64,000 bases of DNA from Hexactinellida sp. DTS-2022 (lineage: Eukaryota; Porifera; Hexactinellida), in contig JAPNXP010000003.1 in assembly GCA_028753945.1 (NCBI GenBank), forward strand, positions 1,798,001-1,862,000, given 5' to 3'. Of the stretch, positions 22,823 through 35,198 are shown one piece after another. The position numbers and the translations under genes are program-made. Numbering within the stretch: position 1 is the first letter of the stretch; the number at the start of each line of letters is the position of its first letter. The notes under the pieces were generated by a model, which saw nothing but the letters and a program-made list of their open reading frames with translations, made no database searches and was not told the origin of the DNA.

Positions 22823-23521
22823 GGTTCAGGTATACTCTAGAGCACTTCCACCAAAGATATTTACCTCATTTACTTGAAATTTTTACTGCGGATTTGAATC
22901 ATCCTTCTATTTGCAAAAATGCAATAATATTTCAATTACAAGTAACTGGGAAATTTTAGGTTTTCAAATTTTACTCATTTGTGTAAGAGATTTTTTAGTA
23001 ATAATGAACCTTACAATAGTAAATACTGTTTAAATGCGTTTATCTATATCTTTTTTATCCTGCATCGTCTGGGATTGTTCAAATTTAATATATTTTTAAT
23101 TTTCTTGATTATTACGTGATGTCAACATTTTAATCGAAATTTTCCTATCCAAAATCCGCAAAGCTCTGCAAATATTTCTAATTTAGTAAATCGCAAACGA
23201 TACACGATGGATCTAGACGAGATCTACCCGAAACCGTTGAGATTTCGATTCTACGTGCAAAACTGAAAAAGTTTCTTATCTACACAAATCTGAAAATGTT
23301 AGTTTTGCGATAGCGGGTTTTGAAAAAAAAAATTTACATCAATTATTCCTAGATTGAGGTGACCAAAGTGTGTTAAACTGGAAAAATAATAGGAATTCTT
23401 CTTAGAAATCTCTTGAGAGTACTTATTGGTATCAATACAATCCAAAAATGCAATAAAAGAGAGATAGACAATGATTTGGATTTTATCTAAATTTTCGAAT
23501 TTTGTAGAGTATACCTGAACC
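22823..23521. mobile_element. TTAA-flanked MITE (piggyBac/Kolobok type), first of a chain
   Basis: Ends GGTTCAGGTATACTCTA are perfect 17-base inverted repeats, flanked by TTAA at 22819-22822 and 23522-23525. TTAA target duplications are typical of piggyBac and Kolobok elements. No open frame of note. Confidence 0.8.
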
Positions 23522-23525
23522 TTAA

Positions 23526-24245
23526 GGTTAAATTACGGCAGATTCATGTAAAAAAACACATAAATTTCGTTTTGAAGTAAGATGTTTAATTTTCACATAT
23601 ATAATAGAAGACATTATAGCTATATCGAAACTGAAAACGAAATCGAATTATTTTGAATAAATTCGATTTTATGGGGCGTGCAGTTTTATGGTAATACAAA
23701 AGTCCCATAGGGGGATTTCTTCAGACTCCACCTGATAAGTGTGTCGATCTCAAGATCATTATTAGCTAAAGACATATTATGTGCGATATATCACATAGAT
23801 CATCGTTATATGCTGTAGGTGACTGGTTTAGAATTTTGATTTGACCTAAATAAAAAAAGTTGCGACCTTTTGAACTAAAGAAATCATTAAAAAGGTCATG
23901 TTTTTTATGAGATATTTGATAAAATGTTTGAAAAATAATTTCAGAGTCATAATTCAAAAATGTAAACCGACTACCAACTCCGTACGCTTATAATCTTTCA
24001 ATATTGATTCTGATAACAAACATTGATGGCCGCATTGCCAAATTACACTATAATATCGACCACCACTTTTTGAAATCGCCCTATGGGAGATTTGTATTAG
24101 CCAAATATTGAAACCGACAAAAAATAAAAAGTATAATATATTGAGACATTTTCTTTTTTGTTTATTGCTTTGTATCGTACCTTGATCTATTTCTAACAAT
24201 TACAGATTAATACAAGAGATTTCATTTCCGTGGGGTAATTTAACC
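23526..24245. mobile_element. second TTAA-flanked MITE, sharing a TTAA with the first
   Basis: Starts GGTTAAATTACGGCAG immediately after the TTAA at 23522-23525 and ends GTAATTTAACC before TTAA at 24246-24249. Inverted match is about 11 bases. The two elements thus abut at one TTAA. Confidence 0.65.
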
Positions 24246-24647
24246 TTAAGAAATAAAATGAATTTCGACAAAATACGTGATTTTGTGTAAATTCATTTCA
24301 TAATAAATTATTTCCTAAATGGCTACCTTATATATCATAAATTAAGTCTTTAAAGTGTTTTAATGTGATCCAATAAACAAAGTTTTATAAATCGTACCCC
24401 CTTGAAAATATTCACTATTATTTTATAAAACAATTTAATGGCCAGAAAATATTTATAATCCATTCACCCCTTAATTCCATTTACAGTATAATAAAAAGCT
24501 AAATATACATTTAGAATCAACCAAGTTTATTTGTTGTTACTTTATTATCTATTAACCAGGGGCCTTCTTCGCTAAAATTTTAAACGAAACATAGTCCAAA
24601 CTAAGTCTAAACAAAGCGTTTACTTAGCTTATGCTAAGTTTACTTAA

Positions 24648-26233
24648 GGCCCCTCTTTGGTTAATTTGGTAATTGAGATTAGACTGTTTTCGTAAAGTAC
24701 ACAGTAATGTATTGATACATTGAAAATTTCAAGTGAATCTGAGCTCTACTTTTGCTGTTAATACCAGTTTAGTGCTCAGGAATGTGTGTATCATCATGAA
24801 AATGTCAATTTTCAATTGAAAATATATTTACATTTGGTTCAACTATTGCAAATTTGGTCTAAATAGTTTGAAACCAAGTCTAAACTGATGAAGACATATG
24901 TAATTCGGGGGGATTTTTCAAACTAAGCACTAACATACAAACTTTTTGAGTTATAGCCCTTTGAAGTCACATTTTGACTGCCAATTTTTGCATTATTCGA
25001 TGTTTTATGTAAATATGCGGTCCAAGTCGAACTTCAAAGATATAGAATTCTGAATTTTTTTATGCTAGAGGTTAGTTTGAAAAATCCCCCCGAATTACAT
25101 ATGTCCTCGTTAGTTTAGACTTGGTTTCAAACAATTTGGACCAAATTTGCAATAGTTGAACCAAAAATAAATGGAATTTTAAATTTACTTTTCACACTAT
25201 TATGAGGGTATCCCGGTCAATAAATAGGACAGCAATCTTTAGGAAAATGGTTTCAATTGTGATTCTAATGGGTTTGCAATATTATATGGATGTGATGGGA
25301 AATTTAGTGCTAAGCTCTAGAGTTTATAGTTTTGAAGAAATAAATATGCTAAATCATCAAAAATGGGCACATTTTATGCCCATATATGGTCATTTGGAAG
25401 ATTTTTGCGAGTTAGGGTCATAAAATGTATTATGGACGAATAGGAAACCGGGTATTGCGAGCATTTTGCACTCAAATATTTCATTATTGGTCGACGGGTT
25501 TCTGAGATTCAATGTAGAGATGTGAAAGGACCACCCAATGAGTTGAAAGGTCAGAAAGTTTAAAATGCTAAAGCGTTCACAGTTTTCATCCAAATTGTTT
25601 GAAACCAAGTGTAAACGATTGAATATATATTTAATATGGGAATGACCCTTGATCTAAACTTTACAATACAAACTTTCAAAGTTAATGCCCTTTGAAGTCA
25701 ATCTAGGGACCTTGACAGTCCAAATCTGACTTCAAATGAGTATAACTCGGAACTTAATTTTTGGAATGTTGAAAATTTAGGTTTACAACATAAGTAGATA
25801 TGCAAATATACTTTTGTAGGAATAACAACTATATTGAAAACAAATTGTGGCAGTGCCAGCCTACTAAACTTTCATTCCATTTGAAAAAGTCACCCTCCAT
25901 GATGTCCTTCACATTCCTGGATCTTATAATGGTCGCTACAGCAAAACTATTAGTCAGATTCACCTGAAATTTTCAATGTGGCTTTACTTTCTGGTGTACC
26001 ATCCAAAAACAATCGAATCTCAATCTATCTGACCAGCATTGTGTGGCCGTAATTTATATTACTCTCAATTTGGCCATATAACAGACATTCCCCAATTTCA
26101 AATTGCTCTAGTGAGTTCAATTGTCCTCAGAATTAAGCCAAATTTTCCTATATTATCCTCCCGGATATTATAACTAATAAAAACGAAATATACTCAATAA
26201 TTTAAATAATTCAAAATTAACCCGAGAGGGGCC
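24648..26233. mobile_element. third TTAA-flanked element (GGCCCCTCT ends)
   Basis: Ends GGCCCCTCTTTGGTTAATTT and AAATTAACCCGAGAGGGGCC are inverted, flanked by TTAA at 24644-24647 and 26234-26237. An inner hairpin around 24.83-25.18 kb (ATTCGGGGGGATTTTTCAAA and inverse) is nearly symmetrical. Short open frames inside are not recognisable genes. Related end sequence lies within the palindrome at 19.9-20.6 kb. Confidence 0.7.
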
Positions 26234-26379
26234 TTAACTTCTCAAAACTTATCCCAAACTTAGTTTTCGCTTAAACTAAACCTAATTTATAATTTCCTCG
26301 TAATCTACAAACATATTTACTTCAACAAATTTCTTGTATTATAAAATTTTAGATAAATCATCGGTCAAGCAGTTTTAAA

Positions 26380-28020
26380 TAGAAGCCAGCTGGAATTTAT
26401 AAGTTGAATCAATATAATTATCGCAAGTTGAAACAATCGAATAAGATTTAACAAGTTAAATCAATAAATTTATTACAAGTCGAAACAATGGAATTTGATT
26501 TAACAGTTTTACTGAATCTGAAGTATGAGGAAATACAGGAGATTGACAACTCAATTATGGCACAAACCTATGCCAAATTGAACATTTGTAATTTGCCAAA
26601 AGGTGTAGAATTAAATTCTCTATCCAAATATGCAAATTTTATCAAGTTCACTATTAAATAGTTCATGTTAATATGTCCGACTCACAAGGAACGGTAGATA
26701 AATTTGAAGTTGGTTTCTATCATTAAACCATCTTGAGTTTAATTCCCTTCATTCATTATGTATTGAAAATAAATTATTTTATTAGTTATTTATTTTAACA
26801 ATGTTATCCACGGTGAGTTGAGTAAAGTAAAATTCCATATATTATTGTATTTTATTTTATCCATTGTATATTAATACTACAATTAAATAGAAGCCAGCTG
26901 GAATTTATAAATTAAATCAATATATTTATCGAAAGTTGAAACAATAGAATAAGATTTAACAAGTTAAATCAATATAATTATTACAAGTTGGAACAATTGA
27001 ATTAGAATTAACAGTTTACTGAAACTGAAGTGTGAGTGAACAAAGAAATTTCAACCCCCATTTATGCCAGAAATTAAACCCATTATTAAAAATCCAAAAG
27101 TGCAGCCTGTGCCGACGCATGTTCCTTTGGTGGCACTATATTTTGATGGTGGTTTATTGATAGTGCCTCCAAGGCTCCAAAGGAACATGCTCTCTGCACA
27201 TGCTGCAATTTTGGATTTTTTTCTCCATGTCATCTTCACTATGAAGGTGTTAAATTATTTCAGAGAGGAGTTTCAGAAGACAACCTCCCTTAGAGTGGTG
27301 GAAGTTTCGTTTTAGCTCACTTCATTTCAGAGTTATTCAAGTTTATTTCAATGTACCAGGTGATAAGTTGGCATTTTTTATTCACGTGTTGGGTGTTTAC
27401 CCAACACCAACCAACCCATTCGAAATATAGAATTCACAAAATTGTGAAAACACATTTTTTTTCGATGTCATCAACACCTCAAGGTGTCAAGACAAATTTG
27501 TAGTGGTGCTACGTGGCATAAGGATCAATTGATAAATTGGAAGTTTGTCTCTATCCTGTATAATCTCTGAGATTAATGCTATTTATCAAATCAGTATAAA
27601 TAATTTTTAATTTATTAATAATTTATCACCATTGTTATGTACAGCAAAATAAAATATTCAATTATTTACAATTATTATTAATTTTAATTTAATTTCACTA
27701 TCATATTTGAATTCAGCGCACTCGATAACCCAATAATCTAATTGGAACCGTCTCTATAAGTTAAACACAGAGCGAATTAATTAGAATTAAATATGTCATG
27801 TATCCATTGTGCAAAAATATTCTGAGCAGAACGAAATATAATCACATAAACTGTCGTTGTTAAGGAATGCCCCCCCCACTCCTACGCCCCTGATAGTGGC
27901 CCAGTTCTAATCTTACTGCCTTGGTTATTATTACTGTGCCGAATATACTATAGTATAGTGGCCCAGTTCTAATCTTAGTGCTTTGGTAATTATTATTAGT
28001 CCGTATTCTGTCCACAGAAC
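26380..28020 (+). repeat. complex inverted-repeat family, left side
   Basis: Two successive blocks (26380 and 26888) begin AATAGAAGCCAGCTGGAATT and run through AGATTTAACAAGTTAAATCA. The second continues into a hairpin with GCATGTTCCTTTGGTGGCAC and its inverse at 27116-27192, then into AT-rich DNA and two tandem ~62-bp units with CTATACTATAGTATAGTGG. The same order of blocks is found inverted at 29.6-31.7 kb, and in plus orientation at 35.83-36.36 and 48.28-49.18 kb. A C-run and CCTACGCCCCTG near 27869-27892 look like one end of an inserted hAT MITE. Superfamily not assigned. Confidence 0.6.
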
Positions 28021-28980
28021 AGAGTATTAGTAACTAAGAGCACAAATTTTCAGGATATGTGTCTCATGGGTTACAGATGTGCACCTGGGATCACGATATT
28101 TTTCACATTTTTCTGGGCACATTTTTACACCTGTTTAATGTTAGAAAAAGAACAAAAAATAGTGCGAGAATATTCAAATTATATGCATTCGATAGAGAAT
28201 CTAATTCTACACCTTGTCACAGTGCACGAATTTTAAAATTGGGTTTCATTTGAGCCACAATTGAGTTGCAAGTTTCCTTTGTTTACTAACACTTCAGTTC
28301 AATTGAAAGTGTTAAATCTAATTCTATTGTTTCAACTTGTGATAATTATATTGATTCAACTTGTGAGATTGAGTAGACTTCTGTTTTCTAATTTAAAACT
28401 AAGATTTTAACCGTGGCCCCCCAACATCCAACACTTGGGGGGGGGGGGCCTGACCCCCCCAATGAATTTGCTATATATCATAAAATTTTTATCTGCATAT
28501 ACATATCGGGCATATATGATGTGATTCTTTCTTTTGAATGATTGAATACCTCAATTTTCTGATCCATTTATAATGAAGCCATGACTTGTTAATAGTTAAA
28601 TATACAAACAGTGTTGAATCTATAGTATATTTGTGGATATCATATATATTTCCGAGAATATCATAATCCCATTAATTATTCTCTGATATACTTTTGAATT
28701 AGTTTTCTAATTTCTAATTGAATTAGCTTTCTAATTTTCTAATTTAAATTTGTTTTTTTGTTTTTGGATTAAATTACTGCAAGAGTATTTAGCAAACTAA
28801 GAGACAATAGAAATATTGTTGATGATTTTCGCGCGCGCCCCCAAAACACAATAATGTTCCTACGCCGCTGGCCACAATACTATAGTATTGTCGGGACAGT
28901 AAATTTTCTACTCCCAACGGACGCAGAATTTCATCGTGAATCCATTGGTGAAATACAAATTGGAGGTTTAGTAAAACATT
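28021..28980. other. spacer of the inverted-repeat region with a G/C-run MITE remnant
   Basis: Contains a reversed fragment of the repeat family (near 28300-28400), then GGGGGGGGGGGCCTGACCCCCCC at about 28437-28459 and an end CCTACGCCGCTG at 28870, likely remnants of hAT MITEs. No gene recognised. Confidence 0.4.
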
Positions 28981-29173
28981 TTACTGTGCCGACTATACTA
29001 TTGTATAGTGGCCCAGTATTGAAATGACTGCCTTTATTATTAATACTGTGCCGACTATACTATAGTATAGACTGTATAGTGGCCCAGTTCTAATCTCACT
29101 GCCTTTAATATTATTTATATTATTTCTCCGTAGCCGGTGCCCTGACCACACCTTTATACATTGAGTGCTGAAA

Positions 29174-29443
29174 CAGTGGCGGACACTAGGGGGGGCAGTC
29201 GCCCCCCCAATAATTTCGAAAGAATAAAGTTTAAAGAAATTTGAGTCAAAAAGTGGAAACAAAGGAATCTTTTACTTCAAAAGTGGAAGGAGTGCGTACA
29301 AATTGTAATAGAAACAACAACACCAAAATAGCATAATTATATAGCGAAATTGAGAAAAGACACTACTAATAATACTGAAAGTGTGATGAGTCCCAATTAA
29401 TTTCGCCCCCCCCCCCCAATATTTCGTCAAGTGTCCGCCACTG
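29174..29443. mobile_element. hAT-type MITE, CAGTGGCGGACACT ends
   Basis: Ends CAGTGGCGGACACT and AGTGTCCGCCACTG are perfect inverted repeats, flanked by exact 8-base duplications TGCTGAAA. G7 and C7-C13 runs lie inside the ends. Confidence 0.93.
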
Positions 29444-30718
29444 TGCTGAAACTTGGCATGTAGGTGCGGAGTGACCGTCTAATTTGCACCTGGTTGTTAC
29501 GATTTTTAATCAAATAATTTTAACACCAATTTATACTAATTATGGCTATTACATGAAATCATACCTTGTGAACTTTATCAAATTTTCATATTTGGATAGC
29601 TAATTTAATTCTACACCTTTTGGAGAATCAAAAATATTCAACTGTGCGTTGTATATGCCATAATTGGGGTGCCAATCTCCTGTATTTCCTCACACTTTAG
29701 ATTCAGTAAACTGTTAAATCAATTTCCATTGTTTGAACTTGTAATAAATACTACATTGATTAAACTTGTTAAATCTTAGTCTTACACTATTGTTTAAACT
29801 TGCGATAATCATATTGATTCCACTTGTGAAATCGAGTAGGCTTCTATTTAATAATTGTAAACTAAGATTTTACATTCCATAACAACAACAGATTATGTGA
29901 TTATATTTACTTCTGCGTGAATATTGTTGCACAAAGGATACACTGACATAATTAATCGCTCTGTGCCTCTGTCTTTAACTTATAGAGACCGTTCCAATTA
30001 GATTATTGGGGTTATCGAGTGCGCTGAATTCAAGTATTACAGTGAAATTCAATTTAAATTAATAATTATTGCAAATAATTGAACTTAATTTATTTTGCTG
30101 TACATAATAATGGTGTTAAATTAATAATAATCTGAATAATTATTTATACTAATTATGTAAATTTCATTAATCTCAGAAATCATATAAGATAGAAACAAAC
30201 TTACAATTCACCAATTGATCCATATACCACGTAACACCTCTATAAATGGGTCTTGACACCTTGAGGTGATGATGACATCGTATAAAAATGTGTTTTCACA
30301 ATTTTGTGAATTCTATATTTCGAATGGGTTGATGATCACCCAACACGCATATAAAAAATGCTGACTCATCACTTATTATATTCTACTGAAACTTGAATAT
30401 CTTTGAAATGAATTGACCTATAACTAAACTTGCACCGCTCTAAGGGTCGTTGCCTTCTGAAACACCTTTCAGAAATATTTTAACACCTTCATAGTGATGA
30501 TGACATGGCGAAAAAACCAAAATTTCGGCTGTGCCGAGAGGATGTTCCTTTGGAGGGAGACATTTCAATAAACCACCACCAAAATATAGTGCCACCAAAG
30601 GAACATGCGTCGGCACAGCTGCAATTTAGGATTTTATTAATATTTTAGTTTTCTCCGTAGCAGGTGCCCTGGCCAGAGCTTATAGTTGATTTACTGCAAC
30701 CTGGCATGTAGGTGCGAA

Positions 30719-30873
30719 CAGAGGCGTAGCCAGGGTGTGGCACTTGGGGCACAGGCCGCACCCTAAAAATTTGTGCCCACAAAAATGCCCATTAGTATAA
30801 TACTATAGTGCGGAAATGCCGCAACCATAATCTACCAGTACCGCACCTTCATGCAGGCCTAGCTACGCCTCTG
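30719..30873. mobile_element. hAT-type MITE, CAGAGGCGTAGC ends
   Basis: Ends CAGAGGCGTAGCCAGG and CCTAGCTACGCCTCTG are inverted; exact 8-base duplications GGTGCGAA flank it (30711-30718 and 30874-30881). Only 155 bases long. Confidence 0.92.
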
Positions 30874-32327
30874 GGTGCGAAGTGACCGTCTAATTTGCAC
30901 CTGGGGTGACGATTTTTAATTACACGTTTTGGACACATTTTTAACACCTTTCAAAATTTGTCTGGTCCATAACTCAAAAAATGTTTACTTTGCTCCCTAT
31001 TTTATTTCACCAATGGATTCACGATAAAATTCGGCGTCTGTTGGGAGAAGAAATTTTTTAATAATGGGTTTAATTTCTCGCATAAATGGGGGTTGAAATT
31101 TCTTTGTTTACTCTCACTTCAGTTTCAGTAAACTGTTAATTCTAATTCTATTGTTTCAACTTGTAATAATTATATTGATTTAACTTGTTAAATCTTATTC
31201 TATTGTTTCAACTTTCGATAAATATATTGATTTAATATATAAATTCCAGCTGGCTTCTATTTAATTGTAGTATTACTATACAATGGAAAAAAATATATTG
31301 AATTTGTGGACTTTACTCAACTCACCGTTGATAACATTGTTAAAATAAATAACTAATAAAATAATTTATTATCAATACATAATGAATGAAGGGAATTAAA
31401 CTCAAGATGGTTTAATGATAGAAACAAACGGAGAAAACAAAAATATTAATAATAATAATAAAGGTAGTCATTTCCATACTGGCTCTATACTATAGTATAG
31501 TCGGCACAGAAAAAAAAAATTAAAGGCAGTTATTTTAGAACTGAGCCACTATATTATAGTATAGCCGGCACAGTAATAACAAGTTCCTTTGGTGGCACTA
31601 TATTTCGTTGGTGGTTTATTGATAGTGCCTCCAAAGGAACATGCTGTCGGCACAGGCTGCAATTTTCCGATAATAAACCATCTTGAGTTTAATGCCATTC
31701 ATCTGTTGCAGTCAATGTGCGTTTTGACTAGTCAGTTCGCGTTTTGACTAGTCAGTTCGCGTTTTGCCTGAAAAGTCAGTCAAAACGCGTTTTGACTGAA
31801 ATTTTCAGTCAAAGTGCTTTTGTTTATTAATAATTTATATTATCATTTTGCTTTAATTAAAGCATGCTTAGCTAGTTATGTAACATTATTTTAATAGCTT
31901 CAGTAGTTTAGAAGAATATAAGAGCCCTTCGGTCTCTCACAATAATTTAATTTTATTAATAATCTACAGATTAACCTTTATCTATTTTCCCACCATTTTT
32001 AATTAAAATAAATTAATAATTATAATTATATAAGTTATAAATCCCCTCCAATACATTATAAATTATAATGATATTCTAAAATATTAAAATACATTATATG
32101 TTTGTTGTAGTATATCTTGATTCACTATTTGTAAGAACCCAACTAAGTCAATGAAATATACATTTATATTGTCATGGTTACCTTCAAACAGGATGTATGC
32201 ATAATTACCCTTTTCTAATGGCAATGTTTTGTTTATAACCATCCTAATATTTGTTTGATAGTTTTTATCTTATTCTTCTTCGCAGTTAATTATGTGGATT
32301 TTCTCGGCATCAAACAGTAAGTATTTG

Positions 32328-32349
32328 GGTACAACTATAGTATTGTACC
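32328..32349. repeat. 22-bp palindrome, intact copy
   Basis: GGTACAACTATA followed by GTATTGTACC; matches 20916-20937 and the split copy at 19739/20815. It lies inside the Ginger-like transposon, outside the terminal repeats. Confidence 0.6.
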
Positions 32350-32929
32350 AGTATTTGATTTGTATATTGAGCACATTTAATTAATTGATTTGTAGTTTTG
32401 AATACATATAATTATAATTAATTAACAGCAAATCGGGAACTTTACTATAGTAAGTCTATAATTACTACATGCTTTTAGCCTTTTACACCTTTCAATCTAT
32501 ATTATTTGACTGTAAATTACTAATTTCAAAAGCGTCGCGTTATGTTTAGTACCATTTTCCAAAATATGTTACTTATATATAACAATAAATGTATTAAAAC
32601 TTTACAAAGACCCCAGACAAATCCTTCTTACCTGTTGCAAATAACGGACTTCATAATTATCCCTTATGCAGTGGCCGTCGTTACATGGTATATGGACATG
32701 ATAAGTTTACTAGTATTTTCAAAGAAGCCAGGTGGTTTCTATCAATAAATTGAAATCGACTACAGTTATTGGTAAGATTTAGTAGTACCAAACAGTCCTG
32801 TAACGAACTGTCCATTTAATTAATATCCCTCCGAAATTCCCGCAGTTTATACCGTCTTTTGAATATATTTCTAACTAGATTCAAGATTCATAGTTGCCTG
32901 AAAGAAGGAAATACAAATAATGTTTGTAA

Positions 32930-35198
32930 CTATTTATTTTGGCATGCTAACTGCTTATGACATTTCGAGTTGCACTTAATATTAGCACTTTTGCATCTGC
33001 ACCGATTGGTACGGCAGCCATTAGTGCAGTTGCAAAATTGCCTGCGATTGCTCAACGATTCACGAAATACGGCAGATCTAAACGAGACTTCTATGTCAGG
33101 TACATCATCTGACGAAATAAAGTGACCGTGTGTCAGATCGAATTCCGTTCCAATGTAAAGTCGATTTATTCTTCCTAACTTTGTACCGATGCGATAAAAC
33201 CCCTCTTGTGAACGATTGAGGATAACACCAATAATATTTGGTGGGTCGAAAGGTGATCTCTTGTCAACTTCGGGTATATTTAATACAATGTTATCCCCGA
33301 CATCGAAAGTATGGACCTTTTTTCGCGACTGTTTACCCATACGATCAATCTGTTTAGATTGCCCACGCTTGGAGCTTTCTCTACTCTTATGGATAATTAT
33401 TTCCCTCTTGTGTAGCCAACAAGAATTGCAGTACACTGGAGATACATACCGCTCGACACCGTCAACTGCATGTCCGCAGATGACATGACTGGCTTGCTGC
33501 AGTCAGGACAGGCGTGAGCGTTGCTGCAAGCTTCGTTGCAAACCGCACAGCGTGGATCTAATGGGACCAGACTGGATTCTTCTGGGAGAGAGAGAGGGAG
33601 TAGTTCGAATGGTAAGTACGTAGACGCTTCTACTGTAGGAGTAAACTCAGATGTAGTAGGTGGACACATGTAGTTTGGTATTGATTTGAAACTCATAGGT
33701 GGTGGATTAGAGAACAGCGGGCTGGTATATTGAGTTTCTGGTAGAATTGATGAAATATATTGGAAGGGTTATACTCATCCTGAAGAACAAGGTAAAGGTA
33801 TGTCATAATTAACAGCGCCCAGCTCAGACTGTTGTGCATTAAAACACGTTTGACTGATGTCCCTCATGTAGGAGTCCGGAGAATCGTGCAACTCTCGTGG
33901 TGAGTCATGAACACCTGAATAGTTGGCAGAATATGGTGAAGAAACTGGACTTTCATTATCTGTCTGTGGTTCTTCAAACTCAGACGGAGCATTGATAGCC
34001 TGATTCTCCATTTCATCAGCGTGTTGAAGTAATCTAATGACATAATTTATAAATATTTAAATACAGTGTATCTGTTACAGTCAATGTATAAAATGACTGA
34101 TTTTACACATTGACTGTAACATATCTAAGTTGTATAGTATATTTACGTTATCATTCCTTCCTCCGTAGTAACGTCGCCTGCCATTTCATCGGGAATTCCG
34201 AAATGTCCCATGCCTTTCACAGGTTCCCTTCCAAATAGTATGCGATAGGGGCTATTGCCTTGTAAGGTTGAATGAGGGCTAGTGTTGATTGAGTGCTGTA
34301 CAATGGGAATGTACTTAACCCAGCAGTCATCATTCGCTTGTCTCATTAGGGAACCGATCACGCGTTTAATTTCTTGGTTCACTCTCTCCACGGATCCTTG
34401 TGACTGGGGATGCCTGGGTTTACCATGAATAATTTTGCACTCCGGCCACAAGTTTCTTATCATGGTAGCTAGATTGATGTTCTTAAACTCTCTACCATTA
34501 TCACTTTGGAGAATGTGAGGTGAAACGATGAGACAGAATATCACAAAGAGTGTACGAGATACTTCTTCAGCAGATTTATGAATTAGCGGACGGAGGACTA
34601 TGAACTTAGTATGGTGATCTTGGTACACCAAAAGAAAATTATAAGGTCTGTTAGCTTGATCCGTGTTCTGAAAATCTATTAAATCAACTTGACCTCTCGA
34701 TGCAAAATCAGGACTGTGTATCGGTTTAACAGTGGTGCCTTTAAGAGACTTTTTGCCCTTCTTAAGTTGACACTCTTGACAGAGGTTGACATAATCTTGT
34801 ACTACGGCCTTCGAGTATCCACAATATCGCTTTTTAAGTTCAATAACCATTCGATCTCTCCCTAGATGCTTCCCACCTTCACAGTGTATGCGGGAGAATA
34901 CGTCAAAAAGCTCTTCCTTCGCTAGAACTCGAAGCAGCGTAGGCGCCGTAGAGGTATCAGAACTACTTTGGTACAGTATCTGACAGGATTGGGTATGTTT
35001 TACGGTGTACTTTCTCTGTATCCTGTAGAAACGCTGTCTAGCTGCTGCAGAAGTAGTGGGACATGGCGCAGAGAAGATATTGACGATCTCCGAGATCTGT
35101 TCTCGCGATAGGAGAACGCTGTTTATGTTATTGTTGGCATTTACAAGATTTGTAAATTGCAATTCATGACTTTGCATTTTAGTAGAAGAATTGGGCAA
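32930..35198 (-). CDS. integrase-type transposase (KRBA2-like) with HHCC finger, DDE core and CXC tail
   Basis: The protein would cut and join the ends of the surrounding transposon. Exon 1 (35198 to about 34146) has an HHCC zinc-binding region (His 105, His 111, Cys 140, Cys 143) and an integrase core: Asp in QVDLIDF (about 172), Asp 233 in QSDNGREF and Glu 271 in SQGSVERVNQEI. A 110-base intron (GTAAAT to ATTAG) leads to a Ser/Pro-rich linker (34036-33780), then a Cys-rich block (CAVCNEAC, ACPDCSKP), a frame change near 33460, a basic region, and a CXC-like tail FCNCTNGCRTNRCRC ending at 32930. This order matches KRAB-A-domain-containing-2-like integrases. One intron near 33.7-33.77 kb and one frameshift are uncertain, so the copy may be inactive. 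Confidence 0.8.
34073..34121. mobile_element. 49-bp micro-element with Ginger-type ends
   Basis: Ends TGTTACAGTCAATGT and ACATTGACTGTAACA are inverted and copy the terminal sequence of the surrounding transposon (TGTTGCAGTCAATGT). Exact 4-base duplications TATC lie at 34069-34072 and 34122-34125. It sits in the first intron of the integrase gene. Confidence 0.8.

Larger units (their letters stand above)
28985..31690 (-). repeat. complex inverted-repeat family, right side
   Basis: Inverted counterpart of 26.4-28.0 kb: tandem CTATACTATAGTATAG units at 28985-29110, AATAGAAGCCAGCTGG blocks in reverse near 29.86 and 31.25 kb, the hairpin with GTTCCTTTGG at 30540-30608, and a further hairpin at 31584-31644. 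It is interrupted by hAT MITEs at 29174-29443 and 30719-30873, and ends at the Ginger-like transposon. Confidence 0.6.

Noticed and set aside
23766..24199. Minus-strand frames of 63 and 81 residues inside a TTAA element
   Set aside because: No transposase motif; composition is that of the AT-rich background.
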